A stretch of DNA of 64,000 bases from Brachionus plicatilis (lineage: Eukaryota > Rotifera > Eurotatoria > Ploima > Brachionidae). The notes beneath the pieces are model-generated. The model searched no databases. It saw only the letters and a program-made list of their open reading frames with translations, and was not told the origin of the DNA. Numbering within the stretch: the stretch's first letter is position 1; each line of letters opens with the position of its first letter. Both the position numbers and the translations under genes were made by a program. The stretch is from the NCBI GenBank assembly GCA_010279815.1, contig QEOQ01000253.1:1059978-1123977 (forward strand). The letters are read 5' to 3'. Shown here one piece after another: positions 12,956 through 24,843 of this stretch.

Positions 12956-15534
12956 ATGGACTTGCTGGCAATATCCAGGCGCATTCCGCTCTTGGGGTTT
13001 TTCGGATCAAGTGCAAGTGATGATGACTTTGCTGACCGATTAAACTACAAGTACACTGTGGCTATTCTTGTTGTATTTGCATTTATTGTCACCAATAAAC
13101 ACTTTGGTCACAATCAGGTTAATATTGTTTTAAGATTAAGAATTAATTTTTATTTTCATTTTGAAGATTAATTGCTGGGTTCCAGCTTTGTTTACAAAAA
13201 ATTTTGAAGAATACACAAATTTAGTTTGTTGGATAACGAATACCTATTATATACCGTTCGATAAACAAATTCCAGAGAATGAAACAGAGAGAAGGCAAAC
13301 CGAACTTAGGTACTATCAATGGGTTGCCTACATTCTTTTATTCCTTTCATTGTTATTCTATCTTCCCAGGATAATATGGTAAAATTCAATTAAAGCTAGA
13401 CCAAAAAATTTAATTAAACATCTAACATTTAGTTTATATTCATTTCTTTGAAGAAAAAATAATTAAAAATGTAGAAGAATTAATCAGTTTTTCATGTTTT
13501 CAATGGGTTTTTTTCATCTCAATTCATTGTTATTTAAGAATTTTTTTTATTTTATTTTGGATTCAGAATAAATAGCAAAATTAACAATAAAAATAAATTA
13601 AATCTTGAATCAGGTGTTAAATATTGATGGATTTATTTTTTTCTCAAATAAAAAAAAGCTGAGCAAAAAAATCAATTAAATATATTTAATATATTTATTA
13701 AAAATGCATTAAAAAAGGTCGGAAAAAGTTATCAGCGCCAAAAAGAGATGATAAAAAAGGAAATTACAAATTGAGTTTGATTAATATGAATTAATTTTTT
13801 GAATATAAAATCAAAAATGACTTAAAGCAAACAACTAGAATTCAAACAAGTTTAATTGAGAAGTAATTAAGTTTAACCCGAGTTAAATTTATCAATATTT
13901 GAATTTTTTTAAAATTATTGAAACTAAATGCATGATTTAAATTATTCATTTTTTTGGTCTAAAAACTAAAAGTTTGAAAGTAATAATAGTCAAATATAAA
14001 GGAGAACTCTTAGTCTACGCTCGGGTATTGACATAAAAGTAAATTACATTGGCTTAAGAAAAATAATTTAATTTAATTTGATATCATTTTTCAATAAAGG
14101 ATATCGTTGAAGCGTCACATGACTTCAAAAGTGTGAGTAAATTGGAAAAAAATCGAAAAATGATGGAGTACATGATTGGCACCATAGATCAATATGTGGA
14201 TGACCCTCGACGGCAGCGCTCTAATCGCCACATGAACATAATCAGTAGAATTATGGCTTTAGTTTGTTTCATGTTCGGAAAATTCCTCGGAAACTATTTG
14301 ATTATTCTGTATCTATTCGTTAAGCTCTTGTACATACTAAACTGTATAGGTCAACTTTTTCTTATCAGTATTCTTCTGGGCCGTAACTATTATATTTACG
14401 GTGCGTCTATTTTTCGGGATATTATTCAGGGAAAGGGCTATGCCGATTCCGAGTATTTTCCCAGAGTGACAATGTGTAAGTTCCAAGTGCGAGAGCTAGG
14501 CTTGAAAAATTTTAGTCATGAATACAACGTCCAGTGTGTACTGCCAATAAATCTATTCAATCAGCAAATATTCACATTTTTGTGGTTTTGGTATCTTGTC
14601 CTGCTAATCATAAATACCAGTGCTTTGCTAATTTGGATCTATAGATTCATACCAGTCAATCAATACAATTATGCCATAAGAAGAATAAAACTTATGAGGA
14701 TCCGACTGGTGGAGAATTCCAAGTTGAAAAGAAAAGGAGGAAAAAAGGTGACTTATCAGCAATCGTTTGTTTCCGATGAGTTCGAACGGAGAGAATCGAA
14801 ATTTTCGATTGTTCATGAAAGAGATGATGAATATTTGTTTGATGATGAAAAAAATGATGAGAGACATTTGAGTCCATCAAACTGTGAAAAGCCTATCTTC
14901 CCAAATATTCCGTCTAATTTGGGATTTGACAGCAAAGGCTCAATGAAGCTTAAGCGCAGAAAGAAAAAAATTTTCAGTCATAGTTTTGATGATAACTTGT
15001 CGAATGTGTCGACATCAAATATTTTAGAGGACTTCGATTCACAAATGACTGCATCTTCGTTCTGTGTCAAAAATTATAAATCTTTTGTCTATGATTATTT
15101 AGAACCGGACGGAATGTTCATGATCCGAATGATTGCATCCAACTCGGGTGATTTTGTATGCACACAAGTGTTGCATAATTTGTGGAAGTTGTTTTTGTGT
15201 AAACAGCACTCACTTCCTCAGTGGATGCACTTAAGTAATGAATTAATTCAGTCAGCAAGCAATTTGTAGTTAATTTTGATTTTTTTTAGTCGAAGAGTAT
15301 GGACAAGATTCAAAGAATCAAAAGGGTGCCAAGAGAATGGAGAAGACATCAAAAGAACCAAATTTGATATCGAAGATATTCAAAGAAAATAAAAACAAAA
15401 ATTCAAATCAGCCGAATAAATCTAGAAGAGTTTACCAAAAACAACCTATTCGAGAAAATGATGAAATTTTTGTTAAAAATTTAAAACCAGCTATTCAAAC
15501 AAAAAGAATAACTTCGACTCGGTCTAAAATATAA
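12956..15534 (+). CDS. Innexin gap-junction protein, complete, five exons
   Basis: Invertebrate gap-junction channel subunit of the plasma membrane. Exons: 12956-13117, 13167-13378, 14002-14038, 14100-15234 and 15290-15534, total 1791 nt, 596 residues, in frame throughout. Family marks: an N-terminal helix and first membrane segment, first extracellular loop with two cysteines (CWVPALF and LVCW), the innexin signature YYQWV before the second membrane segment, second extracellular loop with CKFQV and VQCVLP, a fourth membrane segment, and a long basic and acidic cytoplasmic tail. The 37-nt third exon supplies RSGID, which other innexins have at this place. The last junction is a choice: splicing at 15235/15290 gives a long basic tail, while reading through stops at 15269. 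Short introns (49, 61 and 55 bp) support the spliced form. Confidence 0.93.
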
Positions 15535-15666
15535 ATATTGTTAAATAAAGCTGTAAATTGAATTGAAAGAAAAAAAAATAAAATTGTTAAATATTGTTCT
15601 CAAATTGAAAAAATAAATGTTGTTAAAATAAAAATTAATTAATAAATATTCCAATTCAAAAAATAG

Positions 15667-16039
15667 GGTATTGTGAAATTCAAGTACAAAATGAACAAAA
15701 ATTCTTCCTTTTTTGGTAAATTAAAATTAAAGATAATAGAATTTATTATAAAAAAAACTGCAATATTGTGCAACATACTCTGTTGCACCTTTTTTCCTAA
15801 AAAAAATCTTTATTTTCTTTATTTTTAGTAAATCAAATCAATAATTAATTTAAATTCTATTGATGTTGTATTCATTGTCCTATTTAACCTTAGAAAAATT
15901 ATTTAAGGTATAAAAAGGTCCAACAAAGTATGTTGCACTATATTGCAGCATTTTTTAAAAAAATTTAATTATCTTTAATTTTAATTTACCAAAAAAAGAA
16001 GAATTCTTTGTTCATTTTATACTTGAAATTCACAATACC
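15667..16039. mobile_element. 373-bp MITE with ~140-bp TIRs and 8-bp target duplication
   Basis: A long, nearly symmetric inverted repeat. It begins GGTATTGTGAA and ends TTCACAATACC, with arms of about 140 bp that include GTGCAACATAC / GTATGTTGCAC near the centre. AAAAATAG flanks it on both sides (15659-15666 and 16040-16047), an 8-bp target site duplication. The ends resemble those of the element at 27884-28248, so both belong to one family. An 8-bp duplication fits hAT, P or Merlin transposases; the GG start does not look like hAT. No coding capacity. Confidence 0.85.
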
Positions 16040-16065
16040 AAAAATAGGGATCCTACTAAAATATT

Positions 16066-16700
16066 GACCCACAATTTTTTAAAATTTTCTGACCCCCATT
16101 TATTTTGCAAAGCAAAAATATTTTTAAAAGTTTTAATATAAAGTAACTTGTCTCTACGAAAATCAGAAAAAAGAGGCAAAAGATTCCAATAAAAAAAATA
16201 AAAAATTTCGCCTCATTTAAGTTTTTCATATTTTTATATAATTAAAAATTTAAGACATAGACTTTATTTTTTTATTAAATTTATTGTTATTAAAATTAAT
16301 AGTAATTTTTATTAAAAAATTTAAAAAACTAAATTAATAAAACAAAAAATATCAAATATTACAATTATAAATTGAATTTTTCTCAATTATAAAATCATTT
16401 GAAATTCGCGAAAACTATACTTCCTGGATAAAAACTAGGTACATTTTTAGAAAGCTAGTAAAATTCTCTTCAAGAAAAATTGGGGTCAGTTGGGTATAAG
16501 TCGTATAAAATTGGGGGTCAGTGGGGGGTCAGGTTTTTAAAAATATAAAAATATTCTATTTTCACAAAAAATAAAAATTTTTAAGAAAAACTAGTTTAAT
16601 TTTCAAAAAAAAGAGAAAAATTCGAAATAAATAATATATCAACTTTTAAAAATATTTTTGCTTTGCAAAATCAGAAAATTTTAAACATTTGGGGTCCATT
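16066..16700. repeat. Imperfect inverted repeat, ~635 bp
   Basis: The left arm (about 16066-16140) and right arm (about 16640-16700) share, in opposite orientation, the stretch TTTTGCAAAGCAAAAATA followed by TTTTTAAAAG. Both outer ends carry GACCC/GGGTC boxes, and more GGGGTCAG copies lie inside at 16482-16531. It looks like another non-autonomous TIR element. I found no clear target duplication, so ends are approximate. Confidence 0.5.
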
Positions 16701-17073
16701 AAAAATTTCATTTAATTATTGCTTTAAAATAGAAAAATATCTATAAAATTTACGTAATCTGCAAATTTTAAGTAATTTAAGATATAAGATTTTAATATTT
16801 AAACTTTTTTGGCGATTCTTTTTAAAGACCAAAAAGAATCCAATTTACAGAGCTGAGCTGAGTAAAAACTTCTTCTTAATGCATTAGAACTTTTGAAATT
16901 TTTAATATTCCAAAGTTTTTTTTAAAGCATATATTAAGTCATCTTTTATTAAAAAAAATTTAATTGTTAATTGTTTTAAAATAGTTATTGAGAAAGTTAT
17001 TCTTGCTACGAAATTCTTACAAGTATAATTTGCGGGTCCATTACTGCTTTGTTACTGTGTAGTGCTTTAGCAC

Positions 17074-17195
17074 CTAATTCCTTTTATCTAAATCTGCCTT
17101 AAAGCTTAAGGTTGACTTGAATATTACTACATTCTCAGACAAACAATTCCAGTGTGGAACCACTTTATCTAAAAAGAAATTATTCCTAGAAGTAA
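17074..17195 (-). pseudogene. Non-LTR retrotransposon fragment, C-terminal end of RT ORF
   Basis: On the minus strand the frame reads NNFFLDKVVPHWNCLSENVV and then a short Lys-rich end before a stop. This is the usual last part of CR1/Jockey-type ORF2 (pattern NFF..RV...WN.LP..VV). Only this terminal piece is present, so it is a dead 5'-truncated copy. Confidence 0.6.
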
Positions 17196-17476
17196 CATCA
17201 GATGGTGATAATACTTTCACCATAAGTTACTTCTAGTGCTTCATCCTCACTCACAATGTTGCTGGTAGCCACATAACGGAATATGACTAAAATAAACGAA
17301 CCCATTCTATCAAGGGCTGTATAAAGCTACGGTCTTTCTTTTTGATGCAGTTCATAATTCTATTAAAAAGTTGATCCATATTTTCAGCACGCCAGCTTTT
17401 TCTATACACTTCTGTCTTCAAAATTTCCCAATGATTAGTGTACTTTCCGGTAAGTTAAGAGAGTTCTTATCCTTAG

Positions 17477-17695
17477 CTACATAACCGATGTTTGCCCATC
17501 TAGGTAAGCTATTACACTTTTTTCATTATGAGAAGGCACTAAGTCTGGCCAGAACAAGTATTCCCCTTCCACATAGTGCTGTTTGATGAAAGGAATCAGT
17601 AGCTTTTTGATGCATTCATAAAGTGGGTTAAATGCGAGCCCACTCTCCTCGAAGAAGATTTTTGAGAAGCCTCTAGGAGACGCTGCTATCCACAC
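17477..17695 (-). pseudogene. Tc1/mariner-type transposase fragment
   Basis: A 72-residue open piece with VWIAASPRGF, then ECIKKLLIPFIKQHY and LFWPDLVPSHNEKSVIAYL. The pattern FWPD..PSH..K resembles the segment holding the second catalytic aspartate of mariner-group DDE transposases. Downstream on the same strand (to about 17280) the similarity continues only with stops and frame changes. It is a decayed copy; neither terminal repeat could be placed. Confidence 0.55.
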
Positions 17696-18035
17696 ACGGA
17701 TTAATTCTAAAATTTTTCTTTTTTGTATTTTCTAACATCTGAAGGACATTGAGACACGTCACTTGAATACAATGAACCATTGATCACCATGAACCATTGA
17801 TAACTAACTCTGGGAAAAAAATTGGATCCGGAGTCTATATTTTAGTCTGGTAGAAAAAATCCGGGTCAGTTTTAGGAGCACGATTTTTTTTAGGGTCTGG
17901 ATCCGTGTTTTAGCCTCAAAAAGTCCGGGCCATAAGTCCGTTTTCAGGAGTTTGGGTGTTACGGACAACCGAAAAAAAATTCAAAAAAATTTTATTAGAA
18001 AAGAATTTACAAAAATATATTGAATTTATGGGCTA

Positions 18036-18085
18036 TAGATTACATCGCCTTTAAAACGTTCATTGAAATAAATAAAATAAAAAAA
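18036..18085 (+). repeat. Dispersed repeat, likely non-LTR 3' end
   Basis: The stretch ACATCGCCT followed within 8-12 bases by GTTCATTGAAATAAATAA occurs here and again at about 20605-20645, inside an ABHD18 intron. A shared 3' end running into AAATAAA-type repeats is typical of 5'-truncated non-LTR retrotransposons. Only the short match supports this. Confidence 0.4.
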
Positions 18086-18449
18086 CAAATAAATTAGAAA
18101 AATCTTAATTTTCAATTTTTTTTTGAAAATTTACAATTTAATTTTAACTTAAAAATTATGATTTTTGAGAAATAAAACTTTTTTAGGGAGAACTCGGTCC
18201 TAATTTTTGGATAGGGATTCAGTCCCCCTCTTCAATAAAAAAGGATATTTTAAAATTTTTTACATGAAGATTTTAGGACATTTAAATTTTGAAATAACTT
18301 TTTGCTTATGAAAAAAGTTATTATTAAAAATTATTTGTTTTTTTTTATTAAAAAAAAAAAAATTTTATAATTTGATCTTTTGATATTAATCAAAAGATTT
18401 CTAGCTTAAAACAAATCTCAAATTTCAATTCGTCCTACTGTTCATCGTA

Positions 18450-18725
18450 TCTCTATCCATTCACAAATGGCATCCAAATCTTTATGTAACTTCATTCTTT
18501 CATAAACAATTTCTAGAATTTTTGAGTCATCGTTAGATACACAAACTGAAAAGTCATTTATGTACATAACGAATACTAATGAGCCAAGAATGTACCGGAC
18601 TCTGCTCAAAATCTTTGATCACTTCGATACAGAATCATCAAGCATAACAGACGTATTCAAACCAGCCATGTATATGAAGAATAAGTGTATGTGATACTTT
18701 ATCAAAAGCATTCGAGTAATTTATT
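18450..18725 (-). pseudogene. Reverse transcriptase fragment (CR1/Jockey-like)
   Basis: The minus strand has NYSNAFDKVSH (usual D.SKAFD.V.H), then in another frame GSLVFVMYINDF, the GP(L)LF..YIND block, followed by HKDLDAICEWI, the linker before the next RT motif. Stops and at least one frameshift separate them. The segment covers RT palm motifs only; it is a dead partial copy. Confidence 0.6.
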
Positions 18726-19209
18726 TCCAAACCACTTTATTTGGTACTTAAATTAATTTCAAGATCTTGATAAAATTTTTTAAATTACTTATTTTTGAAG
18801 AGCGTCTATTAAAAGTCGGAGGTAAAGTCACCTTGCATAAGTTATTTCCTATATTTTGCCAAACGTGAAAAGTGGTTTAAAGTTAAAGGGTTACAGTAAA
18901 ATATTAAAAAATAAAAATATTTATGCAATTTCTATTGCAATTTATATGTTCAAAAACTTTTTTAATTATTTTCCAAAAAGTATATCTATATCAATATAAT
19001 CAATATAAAATATGAAATAAAAAAATTTATTAATTTTTTATTTATAAAAAATTTAAATAAAATTACATTTCGAAATTTATTTTCATTCACAAAAATTTTC
19101 AAAAATAAATTCAAATTTGTATAATTTACATTTTATTAAATTTAAATACGGTTTAAAAATTAAATTAATTAAGCACAAATAGTTAAAAACTAATATAAAC
19201 AAATTTATC

Positions 19210-22200
19210 CTAATTAAAGGAATAATGTTTTTCTATCATTTTATTCATTGTATCCATAATAGTATTCCTTAAAAAAATTTTAATTTTTCCAAATTCTTAA
19301 ATAAAAATATTTACCTGAATGTAGCCAAAGACAAAACAAAGGCAGACACATGTCCTCGTTCTACATAGTCTACTCGACTTCCTTAAAAGCATTTTTTTGA
19401 TTCAAGTTTCTTTTATTCAATTATATTAAATTACCTGGCCATATTGATTCTATACTATTTACACCATCTCTTAGAACATAAGCATCGTCTTTTGCTGCAA
19501 CGACGTTTATTAAATTTGTATCAACAGGAACATCATAATTAACCAAATGAGTACACTCATCCATCAAAACATGCATGAATTCAACTATTTCCATTTTTAT
19601 CTTTTTTTTTGGATCGCTATAATTAAAATTTGTCAAGGTGTCATAATCTATATTTGATTCAGGAATGAATGAAGAAATTTTTTTTCGCTTTCTTTCTTTA
19701 TTTTCCTCGGCATGAAGCCACTTTAAATGTTCTTTGAGATCCCGGTAATTTGAATCAGAATAATAGTCTCTTTCCAAGTTCTGCCAATCCACTGCTTTAC
19801 TGAGAACTCCTCGGGTAAATACAGTTGCCGCAGTTGACCAACTCAGACAAGGAACAAGACCAACAGGTTTTGACCAAACTGTAGCAGTTAGCGATGCCAT
19901 CTAAGACAAATTCAACAAAAATCAAAATAAAAAAAAACTAAAATTTACATGTCCTCCCATTGAAAGTCCAGTTAGAATAAAGGGTCCAAAACCATTTTTT
20001 TCACACCATCGCATCAAAACTGCTCCTTCTGTTACTAAGCATCCGCCCATCACAAATAAGTCTCTGACATAAATCAGATTCGAACGCCTTTTTACATTAA
20101 TTTTTAAAAATTACTTCCAAATTGAAATAAAAATTTACTCTTGATTTTTTGGTTTTCTCAGACCATAATACGGATTTTCAATGATTATAGATGCTACTTT
20201 ATTTTGTTCCAATAATGGATTTGCCAAAAAAACACGTCTACGCCAATATTTATGATCACCAGTACCTGCAAAATGCAGCACAACTGGTTTGTGTCTACTG
20301 TTCCAATTTTTCGGTATTAAAAACTGGAATCTTAAACAGAATTTTATTTGAGGTTCAAAAAAATTGACTAATTTGAATACCTGCAATTTCTGAGTTCTTC
20401 AGGCATCAATTCAGGGATCAAATGTGTGAACGGGCTTATAAAACTTCCTTCCAAAATTGTGCTTTCTTTTAATTTGATTTCCTAAATAAATAATTTTAGA
20501 TTTTTGTAGCAATTTTTCTTCAAGTCAAACAACAAATTAATAAATTTTATATGACAAACATATTATTTTCAATAATTTTTCAATTTTTACATTTTTTTAC
20601 TTTTTACATCGCCTATAGCGTGTTCATTGAAATAAATAATAATAACAATGTGTTTTTTTTTGTTGAAAAATTAGATAAATATCACTTGTTGTTTGATTAG
20701 GACTTAGAGTTTTAAGTACTTTTTCTATTTTGACCGGATAATCATCTGTTAAAAATTGTTCACATGTTTCTCTTCGACCAACTATATTTCTTCTGTATTC
20801 AACAATTCTTAAATGAATTTGGAAAAATTTTAAATTTAGATCGAATCTAAAAACTATTCAGAAATAAAAATTAATAGTCAATTTATAATTATCTTGTATC
20901 AATTTTTAAAATCCCTAATCAATAAAAAAATGTTTATCAATGCAATTTCGAATATAGATATAGATTATCAATTTTGCTTTTATAAAAGGTCCAGAATGGG
21001 CTAAACTACGTAATTTTAAATTATTTTTAGTAAGCTTACGTAATCTTACGTAAATATTAATCGGTAAGGATATCCTATTTTAAATGTCTACGACCAAAAA
21101 TATGAGGATTTTGGTAAGAAAAATGTGAAATTGGCTTCTTTACCAAAATATTTGATTAATTTAATAATGAAAAATTAAAAAAAATTCAGCATTACTTACC
21201 GTTTCTAATTTAATTTTACATATAATTATACAATTTTTGGTAAAATTTTGTAATGAAAATATATAATATCGAATAATCAATAAGAAAAGATCAATATTAA
21301 ATTATTTGATTTACCACCACCTTTTTTTAGTCTTAAAAACTTTAACGATTCTAAATATAAAGTTACAATGCTGATTTTTGGGTAAAACATAATTTAATTA
21401 TTTTATTTATTTAATTAAAAATTCAGCCTCATAGGCGTTGAAAGGTAATATTTTTTAGGGCCTTTGCTTTTTCAAAAAGCAATTATTTATAGAAAAATTT
21501 CAAAATTGAATAGATCATACTTAAAGCACTTAAAAGTCTCTAAAAATACGGCTAAAATAGCATGGTTTTTGTTTAAATTTTATTAATACTCATATCAATC
21601 CATTTTAATAATAAAATAATGCCGTTCTACCAAATAATTCGTTTTTAAACAGATGATAATGATAATTCATATTATTTCTCTTAATAAATATATTTTTCCG
21701 AACTTTTGCTTTGTTTAATATTAAACAAATGTCTATGAGGCTGAATTTTTTATTAAATAAAAAAAATAATTAAAATATCTTTTACCAAAAAATCAGCTTT
21801 GTAACTTGACATTTAGAATCGTTAAAGTTCAAAGACTAAAAAAAGGTGGGAGTTAGTCAAATAATTCACAAAAATTTTAAATCACATTATTTGAACAGAA
21901 CAGTGACAGAATTGATCATTGTGAATTTATTCAAGCATTTCAATTCAAAATTTAAATTCTTAATAAAAATATGGATTTAGATTATTAAAGGTGAAAAAAT
22001 TGTTTGATTTTCTGTAATCAACTGCGGCGACCATCTAATTTCCAATAAAGCAAATTATTTTTGAAAAATTGTTTGTTAATTTAGAATCGAAAATGGATTC
22101 TCAATTTCTAATTACTTGTGAAAAAAACAACCTTAAGTTGTATTGTAAAATCAACATCTTAAACATTTAAGTTGTTGATTTTACAATTAATAAAACCATT

Positions 22201-22869
22201 TTTTTAGTAATATTGGCATATAAATTCAAAGGATTAATGAATTCTTAAAGCAAAAAAAATTGCAATGGGGATGAAATTTTTATTTCTTTTAATTTTCTTT
22301 ATCCATCTCCTAGATGGCTATTTTAGCGATTAGATATGCAGTACAATTTAAAACTAACTTGTATATTTCTTTTCCTAGACTCTTCCGCGACTCTTCCTCA
22401 ACTCTTCCTCAACTCTTCCTTTTCCCACTGAAATAGTTGAAGAAGAGTCGAGGAAGAGTGGAAGAAGAGTCTAGGAAAAGAAATGTACAAGTTAGTTTTA
22501 AATTGTACTGTATTTAAAAAAATTTTCAAATGATTTTCAATTCTAATATTTCCTTGAAAATTACAACCAGTTTTCACATATTTAATTTAGTGATACATAT
22601 TTTGTTTAATGTTGTCCTACCATAAAATTTTACAAATGCCCATAATAAATAATTAAACAAAAATATACATGGAATTGGCATATTAAACTTTATGATCAAA
22701 ATCTTTATTATTTTTCAAATTTAAATTCTATATCCATATTCTATATTGCATGAATTTAAGGTAATTTATTTGAAAATAATTACTTGCTGAGATATTCATA
22801 GGAGCCCCAACCGCCTTGGTAAAAGCGGGACAGCATAAATTTTCGGTAATATTGGTCTATTTTACTCAT
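19210..22869 (-). CDS. ABHD18: ABHD18-like alpha/beta-hydrolase, complete, eight exons
   Basis: Predicted alpha/beta-hydrolase of unsettled physiological role. Exons in order of translation: 22869-22784, 20807-20720, 20481-20381, 20330-20139, 20087-19949, 19900-19435, 19381-19315 and 19267-19210; 1197 nt, 398 residues, all phases consistent. The N-terminus MSKIDQYYRKFML and GGWG match the vertebrate start. Next come RFQFLIPKNWN, AGTGDHKYWRRR and ENPYYG, then DLFVMGG. The nucleophile elbow is GLSMGGH, the acid is probably in AKDDAY, and the histidine in ERGHVSAF near the end, so the triad looks intact. Human ABHD18 is similar in length with a longer low-complexity insert. Intron 20808-22783 holds two inverted-repeat elements. 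The start ATG at 22869 is chosen because the upstream ATG is out of frame. Confidence 0.93.
21300..21868. mobile_element. Inverted-repeat element in ABHD18 intron (MITE-like)
   Basis: Arms of about 130-140 bp, at 21300-21440 and 21737-21868, share in opposite orientation AATTATTTGA at the outer ends, CACCTTTTTTTAGTCTT, CTTTAACGATTCTAAAT, and TTCAGCCTCATAG at the inner ends. Similarity of the arms is roughly 80-85% by eye. No clean target duplication is visible. GCCTCATAGGC also occurs alone at about 34584. Confidence 0.6.
22338..22511. repeat. Near-perfect 174-bp hairpin with GACTCTTCC repeats
   Basis: Left arm from 22338 (GCAGTACAATTTAAAACTAA, then CTTGTATATTTCTTTTCCTAGACTC) and right arm ending at 22511 are almost exact reverse complements over about 65 bp. 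The centre is a short tandem run of CTCTTCC units. A terminal CAGTAC next to TA could mean a Tc1/mariner-type MITE, but the left flank is TG rather than TA. Confidence 0.7.
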
Positions 22870-23191
22870 TCATTCAATTTTGATATACGGTCCAAAAAAA
22901 TCTAGCACAAAAAACTAAATTAAGAGCTTCGAATTGCATTTCTGCGATATTACTCACAACAAATTTAAATTTAAAGATTTAAACAAAAAAAAAAAAAAAA
23001 AAAAGTGAAAAAATCAAATTGCAGACAAAAAAAATTTATTTTACAATAATCAAGTTTAAGTTTAGTGAAAAGCTAGAATTATTTTAAAACAAAGATTCTT
23101 TAAAAATCTCCAGCACAAATTACCCCGAATTTATTTATTTATTTAGAGTCAGTTAGAATTTTAATCTAAATACAAATTTACAATTTTGAAC

Positions 23192-23214
23192 TTTTTTTTT
23201 TTTTTTTTTGAAAA
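23192..23214 (-). repeat. Poly(A) run 3' of HDAC1
   Basis: About 19 consecutive T on the plus strand, which is an A run on the HDAC1 coding strand roughly 90 bases past its stop codon. No AATAAA or ATTAAA is visible on the coding strand between stop and run. A second A run on the plus strand lies at about 22984-23004. Confidence 0.7.
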
Positions 23215-23304
23215 ACAAACAAATGCATTTCCATTAGGGAAATAAAAAGATTTACACAAACTGACCAAATAAAATAATGAATAAATTTTAAAAATAGTCA
23301 AGCT

Positions 23305-24843
23305 CTATTCATCTTTGACCTCAGTGCTCTCAGCATTTTCACTTGGCTGGTCATTTTGCGCCGGATCAACATCAATATGCTCGCTTGTCTCCTCCAATTT
23401 TCGCTCTTCGGCCTTCTCAGCATCCACATGCACACCATTTGACTTTTTGTCGCTCAATCTCTTTTTGTTGAGCGATCTATAATTTTCGCTATTTTTCCTC
23501 TTCTCTCCGACAGTGGGGTCCTCGTCGTCATCCGAATCGCTCATGTCCTGATCATTGGCGATTCGTTTGTCCTTCAAAATTCGGCTGCCGCCTCTTTTGT
23601 CAGCGGCAGCGTCTTCTGCAGAGTCCATCTGCTCGCCATCATCCACATTCATTGCATCGTCCGGAATATTGGACATTTGGACGCCTGGCGCATGAGGAAT
23701 CATCCTCAAGTTTTCTAGGAGCTTGCACTTTATTTTGTCCAAATATTCCGGCGAATTCTGGTTGGGCATATTGCTCGGAATAATGTTCAATCTAAAGTCG
23801 GGACCGTAGTACTCAAAGTAGTCATTGTAGGGCAGTTCATTGGATATTTCCACACCCAGAGCCACTGCTGTCTCGTAGGTCCAAGCTCTGGCCACATTGC
23901 GGATTGTGTACCCACCGCCGCCAAGCACCAGCAGAGGCAGGTTATAGCTTTTGATGAATTCCACGCACCGACCGTGGCCCTTTAGGGTGAGATTGAAGCA
24001 TCCAAGGCGATCACCAGTCAAAGAGTCAGCTCCACATTGAAGAACAACAGCATTGGGTCTGTATATTTCCATTACCTTGGTCATGACTGGCTCAAAAATT
24101 GTCTGATACACTTCGTCATCAATTCCGTCCCTCAGAGGAAAGTTGACCGCATAGTGCTTGCCTTTGCCCGCCCCTATGTCCCTGAGGTCGCCGGTTCCCG
24201 GAAAATACTCGCCATATTTGTGAAAAGACACTGTCATGACCCGGTCAGTGGTGTAGAAGGCCTCTTCAACGCCATCGCCATGATGCACATCAATGTCGAT
24301 ATACAGCACTCGCTGATGGTACTTGAGCAGTTCAAGAATGGCCAGAACAATGTCATTGACGTAGCAAAATCCGGACGCTTCACTTTTTTTGGCGTGGTGA
24401 AGACCTCCGCCCCAATTGATGGCAATATCTGTGGCTTGTTTGTTTAGTTTGATGGCGCCAGCAACCGAGCCTCCCGAGCTGATCGAGCAGAACTCGTACA
24501 GGCCATCGAACACTGGACAGTCCTCGCCAACATTGAATCTAGACATGAGCTTGTTGTAGTCGCTGATATTGTCCGGGTGAATGTTTTTCAGGAAGCGGAT
24601 GTACTCGTCGCTGTGAAATTTGGTCATGTCCTCGAAGGAAGCGCGGTGAGGGCGGTATATTTCCATTTTACGGTAAAGACCGTAATTGAGCACCAGGTTG
24701 TGGGTCATGCGGATGCGATGGGGCTTCATTGGATGACCTTGTCCGTAGTAGTAGTTTCCAATTTGATTGTCGTAGTAGTAGCACACGCGGCGCTTGGTCG
24801 CTTGGCCAAGAGCGCTACTAGCTGGCAAGCTTGAACTCAACAT
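23305..24843 (-). CDS. HDAC1: Class I histone deacetylase HDAC1/2, single exon
   Basis: Nuclear zinc-dependent lysine deacetylase, catalytic subunit of Sin3, NuRD and CoREST-type corepressor complexes. Uninterrupted frame of 512 residues from ATG 24843; the open frame extends two codons upstream only from a GTG. The domain is very well conserved: [20 protein letters not shown], the active-site [20 protein letters not shown], the metal-binding [48 protein letters not shown] and [13 protein letters not shown]. The C-terminal ~130 residues are acidic and lysine-rich, as in HDAC1 and HDAC2. It is closest to the HDAC1/2 pair rather than HDAC3 or HDAC8. Every other complete gene here has introns, and a run of A (on the coding strand) follows about 90 bases after the stop, so a retrocopy origin is possible. 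GC is higher than nearby genes. Confidence 0.97.
   Translation of the reverse strand: MLSSSLPASSALGQATKRRVCYYYDNQIGNYYYGQGHPMKPHRIRMTHNLVLNYGLYRKMEIYRPHRASFEDMTKFHSDEYIRFLKNIHPDNISDYNKLMSRFNVGEDCPVFDGLYEFCSISSGGSVAGAIKLNKQATDIAINWGGGLHHAKKSEASGFCYVNDIVLAILELLKYHQRVLYIDIDVHHGDGVEEAFYTTDRVMTVSFHKYGEYFPGTGDLRDIGAGKGKHYAVNFPLRDGIDDEVYQTIFEPVMTKVMEIYRPNAVVLQCGADSLTGDRLGCFNLTLKGHGRCVEFIKSYNLPLLVLGGGGYTIRNVARAWTYETAVALGVEISNELPYNDYFEYYGPDFRLNIIPSNMPNQNSPEYLDKIKCKLLENLRMIPHAPGVQMSNIPDDAMNVDDGEQMDSAEDAAADKRGGSRILKDKRIANDQDMSDSDDDEDPTVGEKRKNSENYRSLNKKRLSDKKSNGVHVDAEKAEERKLEETSEHIDVDPAQNDQPSENAESTEVKDE

Noticed and set aside
12956..13171. Two separate small genes at 12956 and 13161
   Set aside because: Both are exons of one innexin; the junction at 13117/13167 restores the CWVPALF loop.
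15261..15269. Innexin stop at 15267-15269
   Set aside because: Reading through is possible, but splicing at 15235/15290 gives an 81-codon in-frame exon with good signals, so the longer form is preferred.
24037..24834. Plus-strand open frames over HDAC1
   Set aside because: They are antisense shadows of the conserved HDAC frame, with no motif of their own.
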